Source of the DNA: CAJWKT01 sp964465375
GTDB lineage: Bacteria; Pseudomonadota; Gammaproteobacteria; Steroidobacterales; Rariloculaceae
Reading direction: 5' to 3'
Length of the DNA stretch: 64,000 bases
NCBI GenBank assembly: GCA_964465375.1
Contig: CAYXIJ010000011.1
Location: 1 to 64,000 of the forward strand
The translations under genes and the position numbers were made by a program. The notes below the pieces were generated by a model. The model was given only the letters and a program-made list of their open reading frames with translations, was not told the origin of the DNA and made no database searches. Within the stretch, counting starts at the first letter, position 1. Every line of letters starts with the position of its first letter. Below are positions 54,925 through 63,675 of this stretch, piece by piece.

Positions 54925-55995
54925 TTACATAAATTCTTCGAAGATGCAAATCATGTCACGCGCCCTATCCGAATAACGATGTTTCATTGCAATCTGGTAG
55001 GCTTTTTCAGTGATTTTTTCTCTTATTTTCTTATTCTTTAAATAAAATTCAGTTTTATCTATCAATTCCTCAGCTGTTGAAAAATATACGCAAGCTTCAT
55101 CTTCAGGAAAGAATTCGAGCTGCTCTTCAGTCCTATTGGTTAGCGCAAAACCCCGGCAAGCAGGAATCTCAAAAGTCTTCATTGAATGCCCAAGTCCAGA
55201 GGAAGTTTGGACTATATTAAATACAATGTCTGAAGCCGCGCAGATCAAGGCAAACTCCTCATGCATACCCTTACCCTCACCCTGCCAGGTGGTTTGCAGT
55301 TCGTGGTTAGCTGGCAATTTGTACCACTGATTACCCCAGATCTTGAGCCCATAAGGAATTAGCAACGTAGGCCATAAACTAGAGGGGGGTTTCCAGGACC
55401 CTAAATAGGAAACAGGGCTACGGTAGTAGTCAAAATGATCTAGATCTGGTTCCCTGGGAACATGCAGCGCTGAGTCGCTTGCAAAAGGTATATACTCGAC
55501 CCGCTTAGCCCCATACCAGTACCAAACGGGCACATAATTCCGATTATAAGAGAAAATACCGGTATAGAGTGGCAGTGATGCCAAAAAATCTTTATCGTTC
55601 TCTGGCACAAAATCGGTACAATAATTAAATACTGGAATATCTTTCTCATTGAGTGCCTCAAGAAAGACAGAAGGCCAGGCCATACTCTTCCCACCTTGAG
55701 AAGTAAGAGCAATATCTGGTTGAAAATCATTAATCGTCGAAATCAACTTACTTACCAAGGAACCTGCTCGAAGAGGTGCGGTCAAACTATAGACTCTTTT
55801 TTTTGCCCGCTGGGCAAGAATAAAAGGGTAGGCACCTTTTGAAGATTTTTCAGGGTTTATTGTTTTTTTATCAGATCCATCAGAACTCATATGGAAAAAT
55901 CTAACTTCATGCCCAAGAGCCTCAAAACCTCGCTGATAATAACCAAGCACACAATACCCATTGGATACGTAATCACCGAACAGGAGGATTTTCAT
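54925..55995 (-). CDS. CgeB-like glycosyltransferase
   Basis: About 356 aa, start ATG at 55995 preceded by AAAGG 8 nt upstream; a TTG two codons before is not needed. KILLFGDYVSNGYCVLGYY start, a DIALTSQGGKSM segment, and C-terminal HSMKTFEIPACRGFALTNRTEEQLEFFP, the CgeB donor-site pattern that the gene at 51.8 kb also has. The two may add sugars in sequence. Specificity unknown. Confidence 0.77.
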   Translation of the reverse strand: MKILLFGDYVSNGYCVLGYYQRGFEALGHEVRFFHMSSDGSDKKTINPEKSSKGAYPFILAQRAKKRVYSLTAPLRAGSLVSKLISTINDFQPDIALTSQGGKSMAWPSVFLEALNEKDIPVFNYCTDFVPENDKDFLASLPLYTGIFSYNRNYVPVWYWYGAKRVEYIPFASDSALHVPREPDLDHFDYYRSPVSYLGSWKPPSSLWPTLLIPYGLKIWGNQWYKLPANHELQTTWQGEGKGMHEEFALICAASDIVFNIVQTSSGLGHSMKTFEIPACRGFALTNRTEEQLEFFPEDEACVYFSTAEELIDKTEFYLKNKKIREKITEKAYQIAMKHRYSDRARDMICIFEEFM

Positions 55996-56030
55996 ATTCA
56001 ATACCTTTGTAGTTATGGGTGATTATTTTA

Positions 56031-57197
56031 TTATTTTCTGATAACACTTTGAAACACTCTATCCATTATTAAAGCTTGTTTATTTAAACCTAAATTTTTA
56101 TGCGCAAACTCAGAAGCTTTTTCTTTCAGGGCTTTTTTATTTTTTTCATAAATTAATTTTTTCAGTAGATTTTCCAATTCACTTATACTCCCTTCTTGAA
56201 ATATCCAACCAAATTCGGAAACTAATTCTGGAAGCGTACCTGAATTTGAGACAACCACCAAACACCCAGATCCCATGGCTTCGGGAGCGATTCTCCCGTA
56301 TTCCTCTTTAAAATGATTAGTTGTAATTGAGGGTAGAACAACAATATCTGAAGCATTCATGTAGCTTGCGATTTGAAAATGATCCGCATCAAAAAATATT
56401 GTACGATCCTTGAGCCCCAAACTCTGAATTAGGGTATTGATATTTTTTTTGTAAGGATCAGAATACAATTCAAAACTATCTATAAGAAATGTCCATTCGT
56501 GTTCCCGTATCCTATTCAATGCTTCAATAAGAATATGCACACCCTTACCTTCAAGTATTCTTCCCATGTACGAAATAACAATGCCGTTAAGATTTAAATC
56601 ACTTCTGATGCGCTCTCTTTCTTTGTCATTAATTCTGAATTTATCCTCATCAAATCCTAGAGGAATTTTAGTGTGATTGGTTAGTCCCAACTGCGTAAAA
56701 ACTTGCGTTCCATCATTACTGATGACAAAGAGATGATCCATTAGTCTCTTGCTAATTTGCAAAAGAAATAACTTGATAGTGGCTGAAAATAAACCCTTTA
56801 AAAAACCCAAACGCGATCTTTCGTTCTCTACGGTCAAAAACCTATTTTGGTTGGTTCTACATATAAATTTTTTATTATTCCACTTGCACCAAATCCCCAG
56901 TGATACGGCCAATAACGTCATTGGATCATCTTCAAAATAGATGATATCTGCTTTAGAAAATTTTAATACTTTAAAAATACCTTTGTATCTGCTCAATCTG
57001 TCAGAGCCTAACATAGTCAAAGCTATGACCTCATATGGCAAATTATCGAATGAATCACAGCCTATTTTTTTATTCCCGATCATCAAATATTTAGGAATAA
57101 CCAGTGTTATTTGATAACCATATTTCTTGTACAAAGTTGAATAGATCTCTCTATTAACAGCGGTCTGTCCTGCCTTAGATATCGCTAATAATTTCAC
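56031..57197 (-). CDS. GT4-family glycosyltransferase
   Basis: 388 aa GT-B enzyme; start GTG at 57197. LLAISKAGQTAVNREIYSTL start, ISYMGRILEGKGVHILIEAL at the donor domain, and FKEEYGRIAPEAMGSGCLVVVSNSGTLPEV with the conserved Glu-x7-Glu pattern. It ends 35 nt before the start of the CgeB-like gene. Donor and acceptor unknown. Confidence 0.82.
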   Translation of the reverse strand: MKLLAISKAGQTAVNREIYSTLYKKYGYQITLVIPKYLMIGNKKIGCDSFDNLPYEVIALTMLGSDRLSRYKGIFKVLKFSKADIIYFEDDPMTLLAVSLGIWCKWNNKKFICRTNQNRFLTVENERSRLGFLKGLFSATIKLFLLQISKRLMDHLFVISNDGTQVFTQLGLTNHTKIPLGFDEDKFRINDKERERIRSDLNLNGIVISYMGRILEGKGVHILIEALNRIREHEWTFLIDSFELYSDPYKKNINTLIQSLGLKDRTIFFDADHFQIASYMNASDIVVLPSITTNHFKEEYGRIAPEAMGSGCLVVVSNSGTLPELVSEFGWIFQEGSISELENLLKKLIYEKNKKALKEKASEFAHKNLGLNKQALIMDRVFQSVIRK

Positions 57198-57430
57198 AAG
57201 AATGATATAAGGCTATTTGATGAGCCTAAACATACCAGCTGCCTTCTGGTGGCCTCGTCCTGTTCATGATGAGATTGTTACTTCTGAGTGAAGCATGAAA
57301 CAAGATAGCTTTTTGATTGATTTGAACTCTCACCCTGAGAATCTAATTCCCTGACCAAAAGTACTCCACGGCCTCGAAGTCTCTCTCAAAAATTTTGTCA
57401 TCCTTGGATATTTACCAAACAGGGATATTT
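57198..57430. other. 233-nt spacer without a credible gene
   Basis: Lies between two minus-strand genes and looks slightly less AT-rich than them. On the minus strand short open stretches occur (for example one starting MKISLFGKYPRM near 57434, and a 13-codon one at about 57242-57283), but none has a ribosome binding site or recognisable family. They could be remains of a lost gene. No T-tailed hairpin is evident. Confidence 0.4.
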
Positions 57431-57973
57431 TCATAGATTCTTAAACGGGGTCTTAAAATCTTCAAAACTTGAAAGCAATTGGTCTCTATCAGACAAGATG
57501 GGTACTGCGGGCCCCCAGTCATATCCGAAACTATTCCATAAAATACCTGTATCCGATTCCGGAGCATATTCTGAACTGGTCTTATAAACCATGTTTGTAT
57601 TGTCCTCTAGAGCTCGGTAGCCATGAGCAATGCCTTTAGGCATAAATAGCAAACCTGGCTCTTCTCCACTTAGATGTATATCGACAAATTTACCATATCC
57701 CTTTCCCGGTCGAAGATCTAACATTACATCTCTAGCTGATCCAGCGGAACAAAAAACTACTTTTTCATGATCATCAGGAGGTAACTGAAAGTGCATACCT
57801 CGGATGACATTTTTTTTTGAAACAGTATAGAACTCTTCCCTCATTTTAAATTCACGTAAATATCGATGATACAAATGCGGTGTGTATGTCTTTATGAAGC
57901 TACCGCGAACATCTTTAAATTTTTCGATCTTTACGTACCAGACCTTGGGTAATATTTCATGAATAGAGGCCAT
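57431..57973 (-). CDS. RmlC-like nucleotide-4-keto-6-deoxysugar 3,5-epimerase
   Basis: 180 aa cupin of the RmlC family: FKDVRGSFIKTY, GMHFQ with the base His61, PKGIAHGY with His117, and NMVYKTS with the acid Tyr130, so both catalytic residues are there. The pyrophosphate-binding Arg in IRGMHFQ is kept. No other rml genes are in the window; RfbF and RfbG at 61-64 kb make CDP-4-keto-6-deoxyglucose, so it more likely works on a CDP-sugar here than on dTDP-4-keto-rhamnose. That is inferred from location. Confidence 0.85.
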   Translation of the reverse strand: MASIHEILPKVWYVKIEKFKDVRGSFIKTYTPHLYHRYLREFKMREEFYTVSKKNVIRGMHFQLPPDDHEKVVFCSAGSARDVMLDLRPGKGYGKFVDIHLSGEEPGLLFMPKGIAHGYRALEDNTNMVYKTSSEYAPESDTGILWNSFGYDWGPAVPILSDRDQLLSSFEDFKTPFKNL

Positions 57974-58264
57974 TGATGCTACCTAGTTATCCTGTAAGTT
58001 CAATGCAACTAAAAATTAGTACTTTTTTATTATACCGGTGGATTACTGAGCTCGCTAGCAGACTCGCATCTGTTACATTCCGATTGTAATTTAATGTAAA
58101 ATTTTTTTATTAATCTAAGATATAAAAATTAATCCGATATCCTTTAAAGCCCCTAAGACTATCTCTCGAGCTTATTAAAACACCATCTTTTAGCCATTGT
58201 AGACCAACAGTTTTAGGGATAAACTTTTATAATCACCACCCATTGAAGCACTAAATAAATCACT

Positions 58265-59407
58265 ATGAAAGTTATTATCTCTGTCAAAGGACGGTTCCAT
58301 GGGTTCAATCTTGCGCAAGAGTTATATCACAGGAATGCATTACATAAGCTCATAACGACATATCCTAAATTTGTCGCCAAACAGTTTGATATACCCCGGG
58401 ACAAAATAATAAGTTTTCTAGACCTTGAGGTACTAGCAAGATCTTACAGAAAAGTAAAAAATGATTATTGGAGACTGGGCAATTGGTTCAATAATAAGTT
58501 TGACAAAAGAGTAGCTAGAAAAATAACTCAAGCGGATCTCTTCGTCGGTTGGAGTGGATCTTCTTTTAACAGCATCAGAAAAGCGAAAAGTTTTAATATG
58601 ACCGCCATACTTGAAAGAGGAAGTAGTCATATTCTTTTTCAAAAAGAAATTCTAGAAGAAGAATCAGCTTTATTCGGTTCTTCCATGGAAGTAGTTCACC
58701 CTGGGGTCATTGAAACAGAGCTAAAGGAGTATGATGAGGCAGATTATATTTTTATTCCCAGTCAGTATGCAAAAAACACCTACATTAAACATGGTATAAC
58801 GGATAAAAAATTAATCCAGATTCCATACGGGGTAAACTTAGAAGAATTTTATCCTGTCCAGAAAGAAGATAACACATTCCGGTTTATCCATTGTGGAGCT
58901 ATTACTCTGAGAAAAGGAGTCCAGTATCTCTTGCGGGCTTTTGCTGAACTTAACTTGCAGGATGCAGAACTCTGGATGGTAGGTCCTTTGGATCCGAAGA
59001 TAGGTCATATTGTCGAACAATACAGTTCCGATAATATTATCTACCATGGCTCCAAACACCAAGCTGAATTAAAATGGTTTTACAGTCAGTGCAATACTTT
59101 TTGCTTGGCTTCCATTGAGGAGGGCTTGGCCATGGTACAAGCTCAGGCAATGGCTTGTAGTTTACCAATAATAACTTCCGAGAATACAGGTGGCTCGGAT
59201 CTCATCATAGAAGGCGAGCATGGCTTTACTGTTCCTATTAGAGATGTAGAGGAATTAAAATCAAAAATGCAGTATATGTACGACCATCAAGAGCAAGCAA
59301 AAATTATGGGAAATAAGGCAAAAGATAGAGTGCAAAAATTATTTACTTGGAATAATTATGGTTCAAATATTTTTGATGCTTACAACAATGCTTTAAAAAA
59401 TAACTAA
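58265..59407 (+). CDS. GT4-family glycosyltransferase
   Basis: 380 aa GT-B enzyme. GRFHGFNLAQELYHRN start, FRFIHCGAITLRKGVQYLLRAF at the donor domain, and ASIEEGLAMVQAQAMACSLPIITSENTGGSDL with Glu-x7-Gln rather than Glu-x7-Glu. Start ATG. It is the first of two plus-strand GT genes lodged in minus-strand genes. The 291-nt space upstream (57974-58264), shared with the divergent rmlC-like gene, must hold the promoters but has none I can place. Confidence 0.82.
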   Translation: MKVIISVKGRFHGFNLAQELYHRNALHKLITTYPKFVAKQFDIPRDKIISFLDLEVLARSYRKVKNDYWRLGNWFNNKFDKRVARKITQADLFVGWSGSSFNSIRKAKSFNMTAILERGSSHILFQKEILEEESALFGSSMEVVHPGVIETELKEYDEADYIFIPSQYAKNTYIKHGITDKKLIQIPYGVNLEEFYPVQKEDNTFRFIHCGAITLRKGVQYLLRAFAELNLQDAELWMVGPLDPKIGHIVEQYSSDNIIYHGSKHQAELKWFYSQCNTFCLASIEEGLAMVQAQAMACSLPIITSENTGGSDLIIEGEHGFTVPIRDVEELKSKMQYMYDHQEQAKIMGNKAKDRVQKLFTWNNYGSNIFDAYNNALKNN

Positions 59408-59456
59408 GTAACTACACTACTAGATACGATCTGGATCGTTGCAAGTTAAAAGAAAA

Positions 59457-60638
59457 ATGTCTAAAAAAATAAAAAAAGTTCTATACATCCAGTTTTTTAA
59501 CCCTATGCATTGTCCGGTTTTAATTCATGGATGCAACATATTATCCCACAAAGGATGGAAGCTGCTACTTTTAGGAGCACAAAATATTGCTGACCCTTCT
59601 AATAGAATGGAGATGAAATTACACAAAAACATCACGATAAAATTATTAGAATATGCCAAACCAGGTATACAACAAAGACTACAATACCTATTCTTTAATC
59701 TATGGATTTTGTTAACAATTATTTTTTGGAGGCCTCAAGTATTGTATGCATCAGAAAAGTTGGTGTGTCCTATTGCCTACATCATAAAAATTTTTAGCAA
59801 AAAAATAAAAGTTATCTACTTTGAGCCAATGTATGCAGGAGAAGGATCTCAAATTAGACCAAGGTTTGTGAGAGTATCAAGAGCAAAGCTTGCTAAGATT
59901 GCAGACCTTTGTTTAGTTCCTAATGAAGCAAGATTAGAAAAGTTTGTTGACGATGTAGGCGCGTGTGAAAACATCATTTTTGTGCATCAATTTCCGAGGC
60001 GCGAGGAATTTCATGGCATTCCATTAAAAGAAAAACCCGCAGGAACAGATAGATTAAAATTATTCTCTTTTGGTCATATTGGACCTGATAGGTTACCGAT
60101 TCAGCTATTCGAAGCGCTAGAAAAACTAAAAGATAAGGTTGAATTAGTTATATCAGGAGTGATACCCGAAGGAATACAAAACTATGGCTCAATCATTAAA
60201 AAAGAAATAAAAAACAGAGGATTAGAAGGAAATATTGAGTATGTAGGCTTGATTAAAGAAAGAGACGATCTTTACAGACAGTGCTCAAGGGCTGATGTTG
60301 GCTTAACCTTTACCGGTAAAACTGTTAAGCCGGAATTCAGAACTGAAGGGGGGTCACAGCGTCCCTTTGAGATGATGGGCCTAGGCCTAGTTCCATTGGT
60401 GAGTGACCTGAAAGAGTGGGAGGATTTTTTCGTCAAGGACGGATATGCCTATAGTTGTAATTCAGATAGCGCAGATAGCATTAAGACGGTACTCGAATTT
60501 CTGTACGAAAATAGAAATTCTTTATATGAGATCGGGGAGAAAAACAAGAAAAAAATACTTGAAGAATGGAATTATAATTCAGAATTCGAAAAAGTAGAGA
60601 GCTACATTGAGAGCTCACATGATTCAGTTCATCTATAA
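59457..60638 (+). CDS. glycosyltransferase (GT-B fold, GT4-like)
   Basis: 393 aa from the ATG at 59457; a TTG six codons upstream is the alternative. KKVLYIQFFNPMHCPVLIHG start, LFSFGHIGPDRLPIQLFEAL at the donor domain, and GGSQRPFEMMGLGLVPLVS as the donor site. It is 49 nt after the previous GT gene. Its last ten bases overlap, tail to tail, with the epimerase gene on the other strand. Donor unknown. Confidence 0.77.
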   Translation: MSKKIKKVLYIQFFNPMHCPVLIHGCNILSHKGWKLLLLGAQNIADPSNRMEMKLHKNITIKLLEYAKPGIQQRLQYLFFNLWILLTIIFWRPQVLYASEKLVCPIAYIIKIFSKKIKVIYFEPMYAGEGSQIRPRFVRVSRAKLAKIADLCLVPNEARLEKFVDDVGACENIIFVHQFPRREEFHGIPLKEKPAGTDRLKLFSFGHIGPDRLPIQLFEALEKLKDKVELVISGVIPEGIQNYGSIIKKEIKNRGLEGNIEYVGLIKERDDLYRQCSRADVGLTFTGKTVKPEFRTEGGSQRPFEMMGLGLVPLVSDLKEWEDFFVKDGYAYSCNSDSADSIKTVLEFLYENRNSLYEIGEKNKKKILEEWNYNSEFEKVESYIESSHDSVHL

Positions 60639-60645
60639 TTGAACT
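60626..60645. terminator. small palindrome at convergent gene ends
   Basis: AGTTCA (60626-60631) and TGAACT (60640-60645) with an 8-nt loop lie where a plus-strand GT gene and a minus-strand epimerase gene end on each other. Six AT-rich base pairs with only a short T-run are weak for an intrinsic terminator; position is the main support. Confidence 0.3.
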
Positions 60646-61576
60646 CTTTATCACAAAACAACAAAAGATTATCTATTTCCTCTGGTAATGTTGTCGTGGT
60701 ACCAATGCCAAGTTTTGCATAAATGTCACATACGTACTCCAATCGTGATACGTCCTTTTCTTTATGCTCATCATTAATCGTTATTTTCGGAGAGAAATTA
60801 AATAACGCTGAACATCTCTCTGCAATAAGATTAGATAACTCATAAATTGACATGCTCACCCCGCTTCCAACATTCATAATTTTCTGACCAGCAACAGAAT
60901 TAGGATTTTTAATTATAAATTCTATGAGATCTTCAATAAACGTGATTGGAATAAAATCACGTTCAGTGCTACTTCCAGTTATGTTAATCTTGCGTTCAAT
61001 AACTGCTTGTCTACAAAAAATATTTGCGGCTAACATCCAGCAATTCACATTTATATCCAGGGGGGCACCAATTCCATTAGATAGCCTTAAAATTATTCCA
61101 TTGATAAGATTCTTTGAGTCAAACTCTAAAACGTGCTCTTCGGCTCTTTTGTGAGTTACTGCATAGGGATGAATAGGATCAGGAACGGTAGATTCATTGA
61201 TTAGTCCCTGCAGCGGGCTCCCGTATATGTGTGCTGTTGAAAAATAAATAAAATTTTTAACACTTGAACTACTAGCTGCTTCGAGCAAATTGCGCGTTCC
61301 TATACTATTAACCAAAAATGCTTTCTCTGGGTTTGCTTTGCAGTCAGGTGCATTCATTGCAGCCAGATGAATAATTGTTTCAACATTACTGCAGGCTGAA
61401 ATGAGTTGTTGGCGATCATCCAATTCCATTTGAACTGCCTTACAACCTATTAATTCTATTGGAATTTCAGGACTGATTGCTCTGGTTCCCAGGACAACCT
61501 TTTCCTTTCCAGAGCTTACTAGGCGTCTTGCTAATCTTCCTCCCAAATAGCCAAAACCCCCGGTAATGAGAATCAC
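60629..61576 (-). CDS. NAD-dependent epimerase/reductase (likely CDP-sugar)
   Basis: About 316 aa. Start GTG at 61576, one base after the rfbF stop (TGA C GTG), preceded by GGAAGA at SD distance; an earlier ATG (61627) would overlap rfbF by 50 nt. VILITGGFGYLGGRLA is the NAD loop; FSTAHIYGS and HPYAVTHKRAEE hold Ser/Thr and Tyr-x3-Lys. Tight coupling to rfbF and rfbG suggests it is a 4-ketoreductase or epimerase for CDP-4-keto-6-deoxyglucose or its product. Direct evidence for the sugar is lacking. Confidence 0.8.
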   Translation of the reverse strand: MILITGGFGYLGGRLARRLVSSGKEKVVLGTRAISPEIPIELIGCKAVQMELDDRQQLISACSNVETIIHLAAMNAPDCKANPEKAFLVNSIGTRNLLEAASSSSVKNFIYFSTAHIYGSPLQGLINESTVPDPIHPYAVTHKRAEEHVLEFDSKNLINGIILRLSNGIGAPLDINVNCWMLAANIFCRQAVIERKINITGSSTERDFIPITFIEDLIEFIIKNPNSVAGQKIMNVGSGVSMSIYELSNLIAERCSALFNFSPKITINDEHKEKDVSRLEYVCDIYAKLGIGTTTTLPEEIDNLLLFCDKEFNYR

Positions 61577-61577
61577 G

Positions 61578-62354
61578 TCAATCTTCCCATGTTCTCCATG
61601 GGGCGGCTCCTGTATCCCATAATTCACATAAATAATTTTTATCTCTAAGAGTGTCCATGCAGGCCCAAAAACCTTGATGCTGCCAAGCGAGTAGTTCCTT
61701 TTCCTTGACTAAGTTAGTTAGCGGCTCTTGTTCAAAAACGGTAGTATCGCCTTCTATATAATCCATAACCCTAGGCTCGCAAATAAAAAACCCTCCATTA
61801 ATCCAAGAACCCTCACCTTCAGGTTTTTCAAGAAAACTAGTAACAACATTATTTTCTTCAATATTTAACGCCCCGTATCTACTCGGTGGCTGTATTGATG
61901 TCATAGTAATCGCTTTTTTATGTTTTTTATGAAACCTTAATGTTTCTGCGACATTTACATCTGACAATCCATCTCCGTAAGTAAGAAAAAATGTCTCATC
62001 ACCGATATGCTCCCTTGCGTACTTTATTCTTCCTCCAGTCATTGTATTAAGTCCAGTCTCAAGCAAGGTCACTTTCCATGGTTCTGATTTGTTATCAAAA
62101 AATTTTAGATCATTATTTTCAAGATTTATTTGAACGCTGCTTTGATGAAGAAAGTAATTTATAAAATACTCTTTTATTATATAGCCTTTATAGCCAAGCA
62201 AAACGATGAACTCATTAAATCCAAAAGTTGAGTATACCTTCATGATATGCCACAAGATTGGCTTGTCACCTATCTCAACCATAGGTTTAGGAGTTACACT
62301 GGTTGCTTCACTAAGCCTAGTGCCATAACCACCCGCTAAAATAACAACTTTCAC
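61578..62354 (-). CDS. rfbF: glucose-1-phosphate cytidylyltransferase
   Basis: Makes CDP-glucose from CTP and glucose-1-phosphate. 258 aa; VILAGGYGTRLSEATSVTPKPM (4-25), FLTYGDGLSD metal-binding Asp, ITMTSIQPPSRYGALNI, FLEKPEGEGSWINGGFF, and C-terminal WQHQGFWACMDTLRDK, all RfbF hallmarks. Start GTG. Stop is one base before the next gene's GTG. It works with rfbG, 139 nt upstream, in the first two steps of CDP-deoxysugar synthesis. Confidence 0.94.
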   Translation of the reverse strand: MKVVILAGGYGTRLSEATSVTPKPMVEIGDKPILWHIMKVYSTFGFNEFIVLLGYKGYIIKEYFINYFLHQSSVQINLENNDLKFFDNKSEPWKVTLLETGLNTMTGGRIKYAREHIGDETFFLTYGDGLSDVNVAETLRFHKKHKKAITMTSIQPPSRYGALNIEENNVVTSFLEKPEGEGSWINGGFFICEPRVMDYIEGDTTVFEQEPLTNLVKEKELLAWQHQGFWACMDTLRDKNYLCELWDTGAAPWRTWED

Positions 62355-62493
62355 AGTTTTTTCATCCTTTCTTTTTCTGGTTCAAAATATATTTAATGGT
62401 TTTCTATTTTCTCGCGCCTTAAATTATTAAGAATGACCGCTACCGGTAACACAAATAATTTTTTAGGACTAAGGTAGCATCACCCATTTTTTG

Positions 62494-63597
62494 TTAAATG
62501 GACCATTCAATTTTTTTCTTTTTTGCTAGATCTATATACTCATTAATTTGCCTGATTGCATACTCATGCATCGACTTTCTTTTTTTATCTTGATAATAGG
62601 TTTTGTACCATGATGCCGTCATCCTAACGGTATCACTAAAATCTAGTGCGGGAACCCAATTTAAATCATGCAAAGCCTTATCGCAATTTAGCTTCAATAA
62701 ACCAGCTTCATGTAATTTATCCTTCTTGCTTGAGGCATCTTTCCAATTAACGTTTTCCCAATATTTTGACATCTCAGCAATCAATTCACATACAGAATAA
62801 TTTTGATCCATGTTAGGTCCAAAATTGTAAGCTTCGCCATGATGATCTCCATTTTCATACAACGATACGCCTAGTGCTAGATAGCCACTCAGAGGCTCTA
62901 AAACATGCTGCCAGGGGCGAGTGGAGTTTGGGTTCCTAATCTCAACTGGATCATTCTGGGACCAAGATCTAATGCAATCTGGAACAACCCTATTGTGGGC
63001 CCAATCACCACCACCAATAACATTTCCTGCCCTAGTGATACCTACGCGCACATTATGTTTTGTGTCTTTAAAATAAGATTCTATATAGGAGCGAATTGCA
63101 ATTTCTGCCATTCCTTTTGATGCACTATATGGATCCTTTCCACCCAGTCGATCTGTTTCCCTGTAACCCCAGGGCCACTCAACATTATCATAAGCCTTAT
63201 CACTAGTTATCATGACAACAACGACTGGTTTTTTGTAATCACGTACCGCTTCAAGGATAGAGGCACTTCCCAAGGCATTAGTCGAAATTGTATCTATGGG
63301 GTTTTGGTAAGACCTTCTGACCAATGATTGTGCTGCAAGATGAAAAATGAAATCCGGGCGCACCTCTGCAACGATATTTTTAACTTTATCTGCATCTCTA
63401 ATATCGATCTTTCTGTCATCAATAACTTTATCTAAGCAAGTTGCTTCAAAATTTGATGGATTTGATGGTATATCTACGGACAAGCCGACTACATTTGCAC
63501 CAAGACGAGACAACCAAATAGAAAGCCAACTACCTTTGAATCCGGTATGACCTGTAACAATGACCGTTTTATCAGCGTAAAATGATTTTAGTTTAAT
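62494..63597 (-). CDS. rfbG: CDP-glucose 4,6-dehydratase, non-ATG start
   Basis: Converts CDP-glucose to CDP-4-keto-6-deoxyglucose. Extended SDR: VTGHTGFKGSWLS (NAD loop), HLAAQSLVRRSY, ITSDKAYDN, KDPYSASKGMAE with Tyr-x3-Lys, and TRAGNVIGGGDW. The first TTG (63513) would cut off the NAD loop. The open frame runs back to a TAG at 63619-63621 with no ATG, GTG or TTG ahead of the loop; the family start fits ATT at 63597 (ATC at 63606 also possible). So the enzyme either starts at a rare codon or the assembly has an error. Confidence 0.9.
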   Translation of the reverse strand: MKLKSFYADKTVIVTGHTGFKGSWLSIWLSRLGANVVGLSVDIPSNPSNFEATCLDKVIDDRKIDIRDADKVKNIVAEVRPDFIFHLAAQSLVRRSYQNPIDTISTNALGSASILEAVRDYKKPVVVVMITSDKAYDNVEWPWGYRETDRLGGKDPYSASKGMAEIAIRSYIESYFKDTKHNVRVGITRAGNVIGGGDWAHNRVVPDCIRSWSQNDPVEIRNPNSTRPWQHVLEPLSGYLALGVSLYENGDHHGEAYNFGPNMDQNYSVCELIAEMSKYWENVNWKDASSKKDKLHEAGLLKLNCDKALHDLNWVPALDFSDTVRMTASWYKTYYQDKKRKSMHEYAIRQINEYIDLAKKKKIEWSI

Positions 63598-63675
63598 ATT
63601 TTCGATGAAATTATCTGCCTATATTATGGTGATCAGACGATTCCGTTTTTTTAAAATAATCTTTTTCGGCTTAAA

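Noticed and set aside
57198..57430. Pseudogene or small gene in the spacer
   Set aside because: Short open stretches exist, but none has a start signal or matches a family I recognise; kept only as a spacer note.
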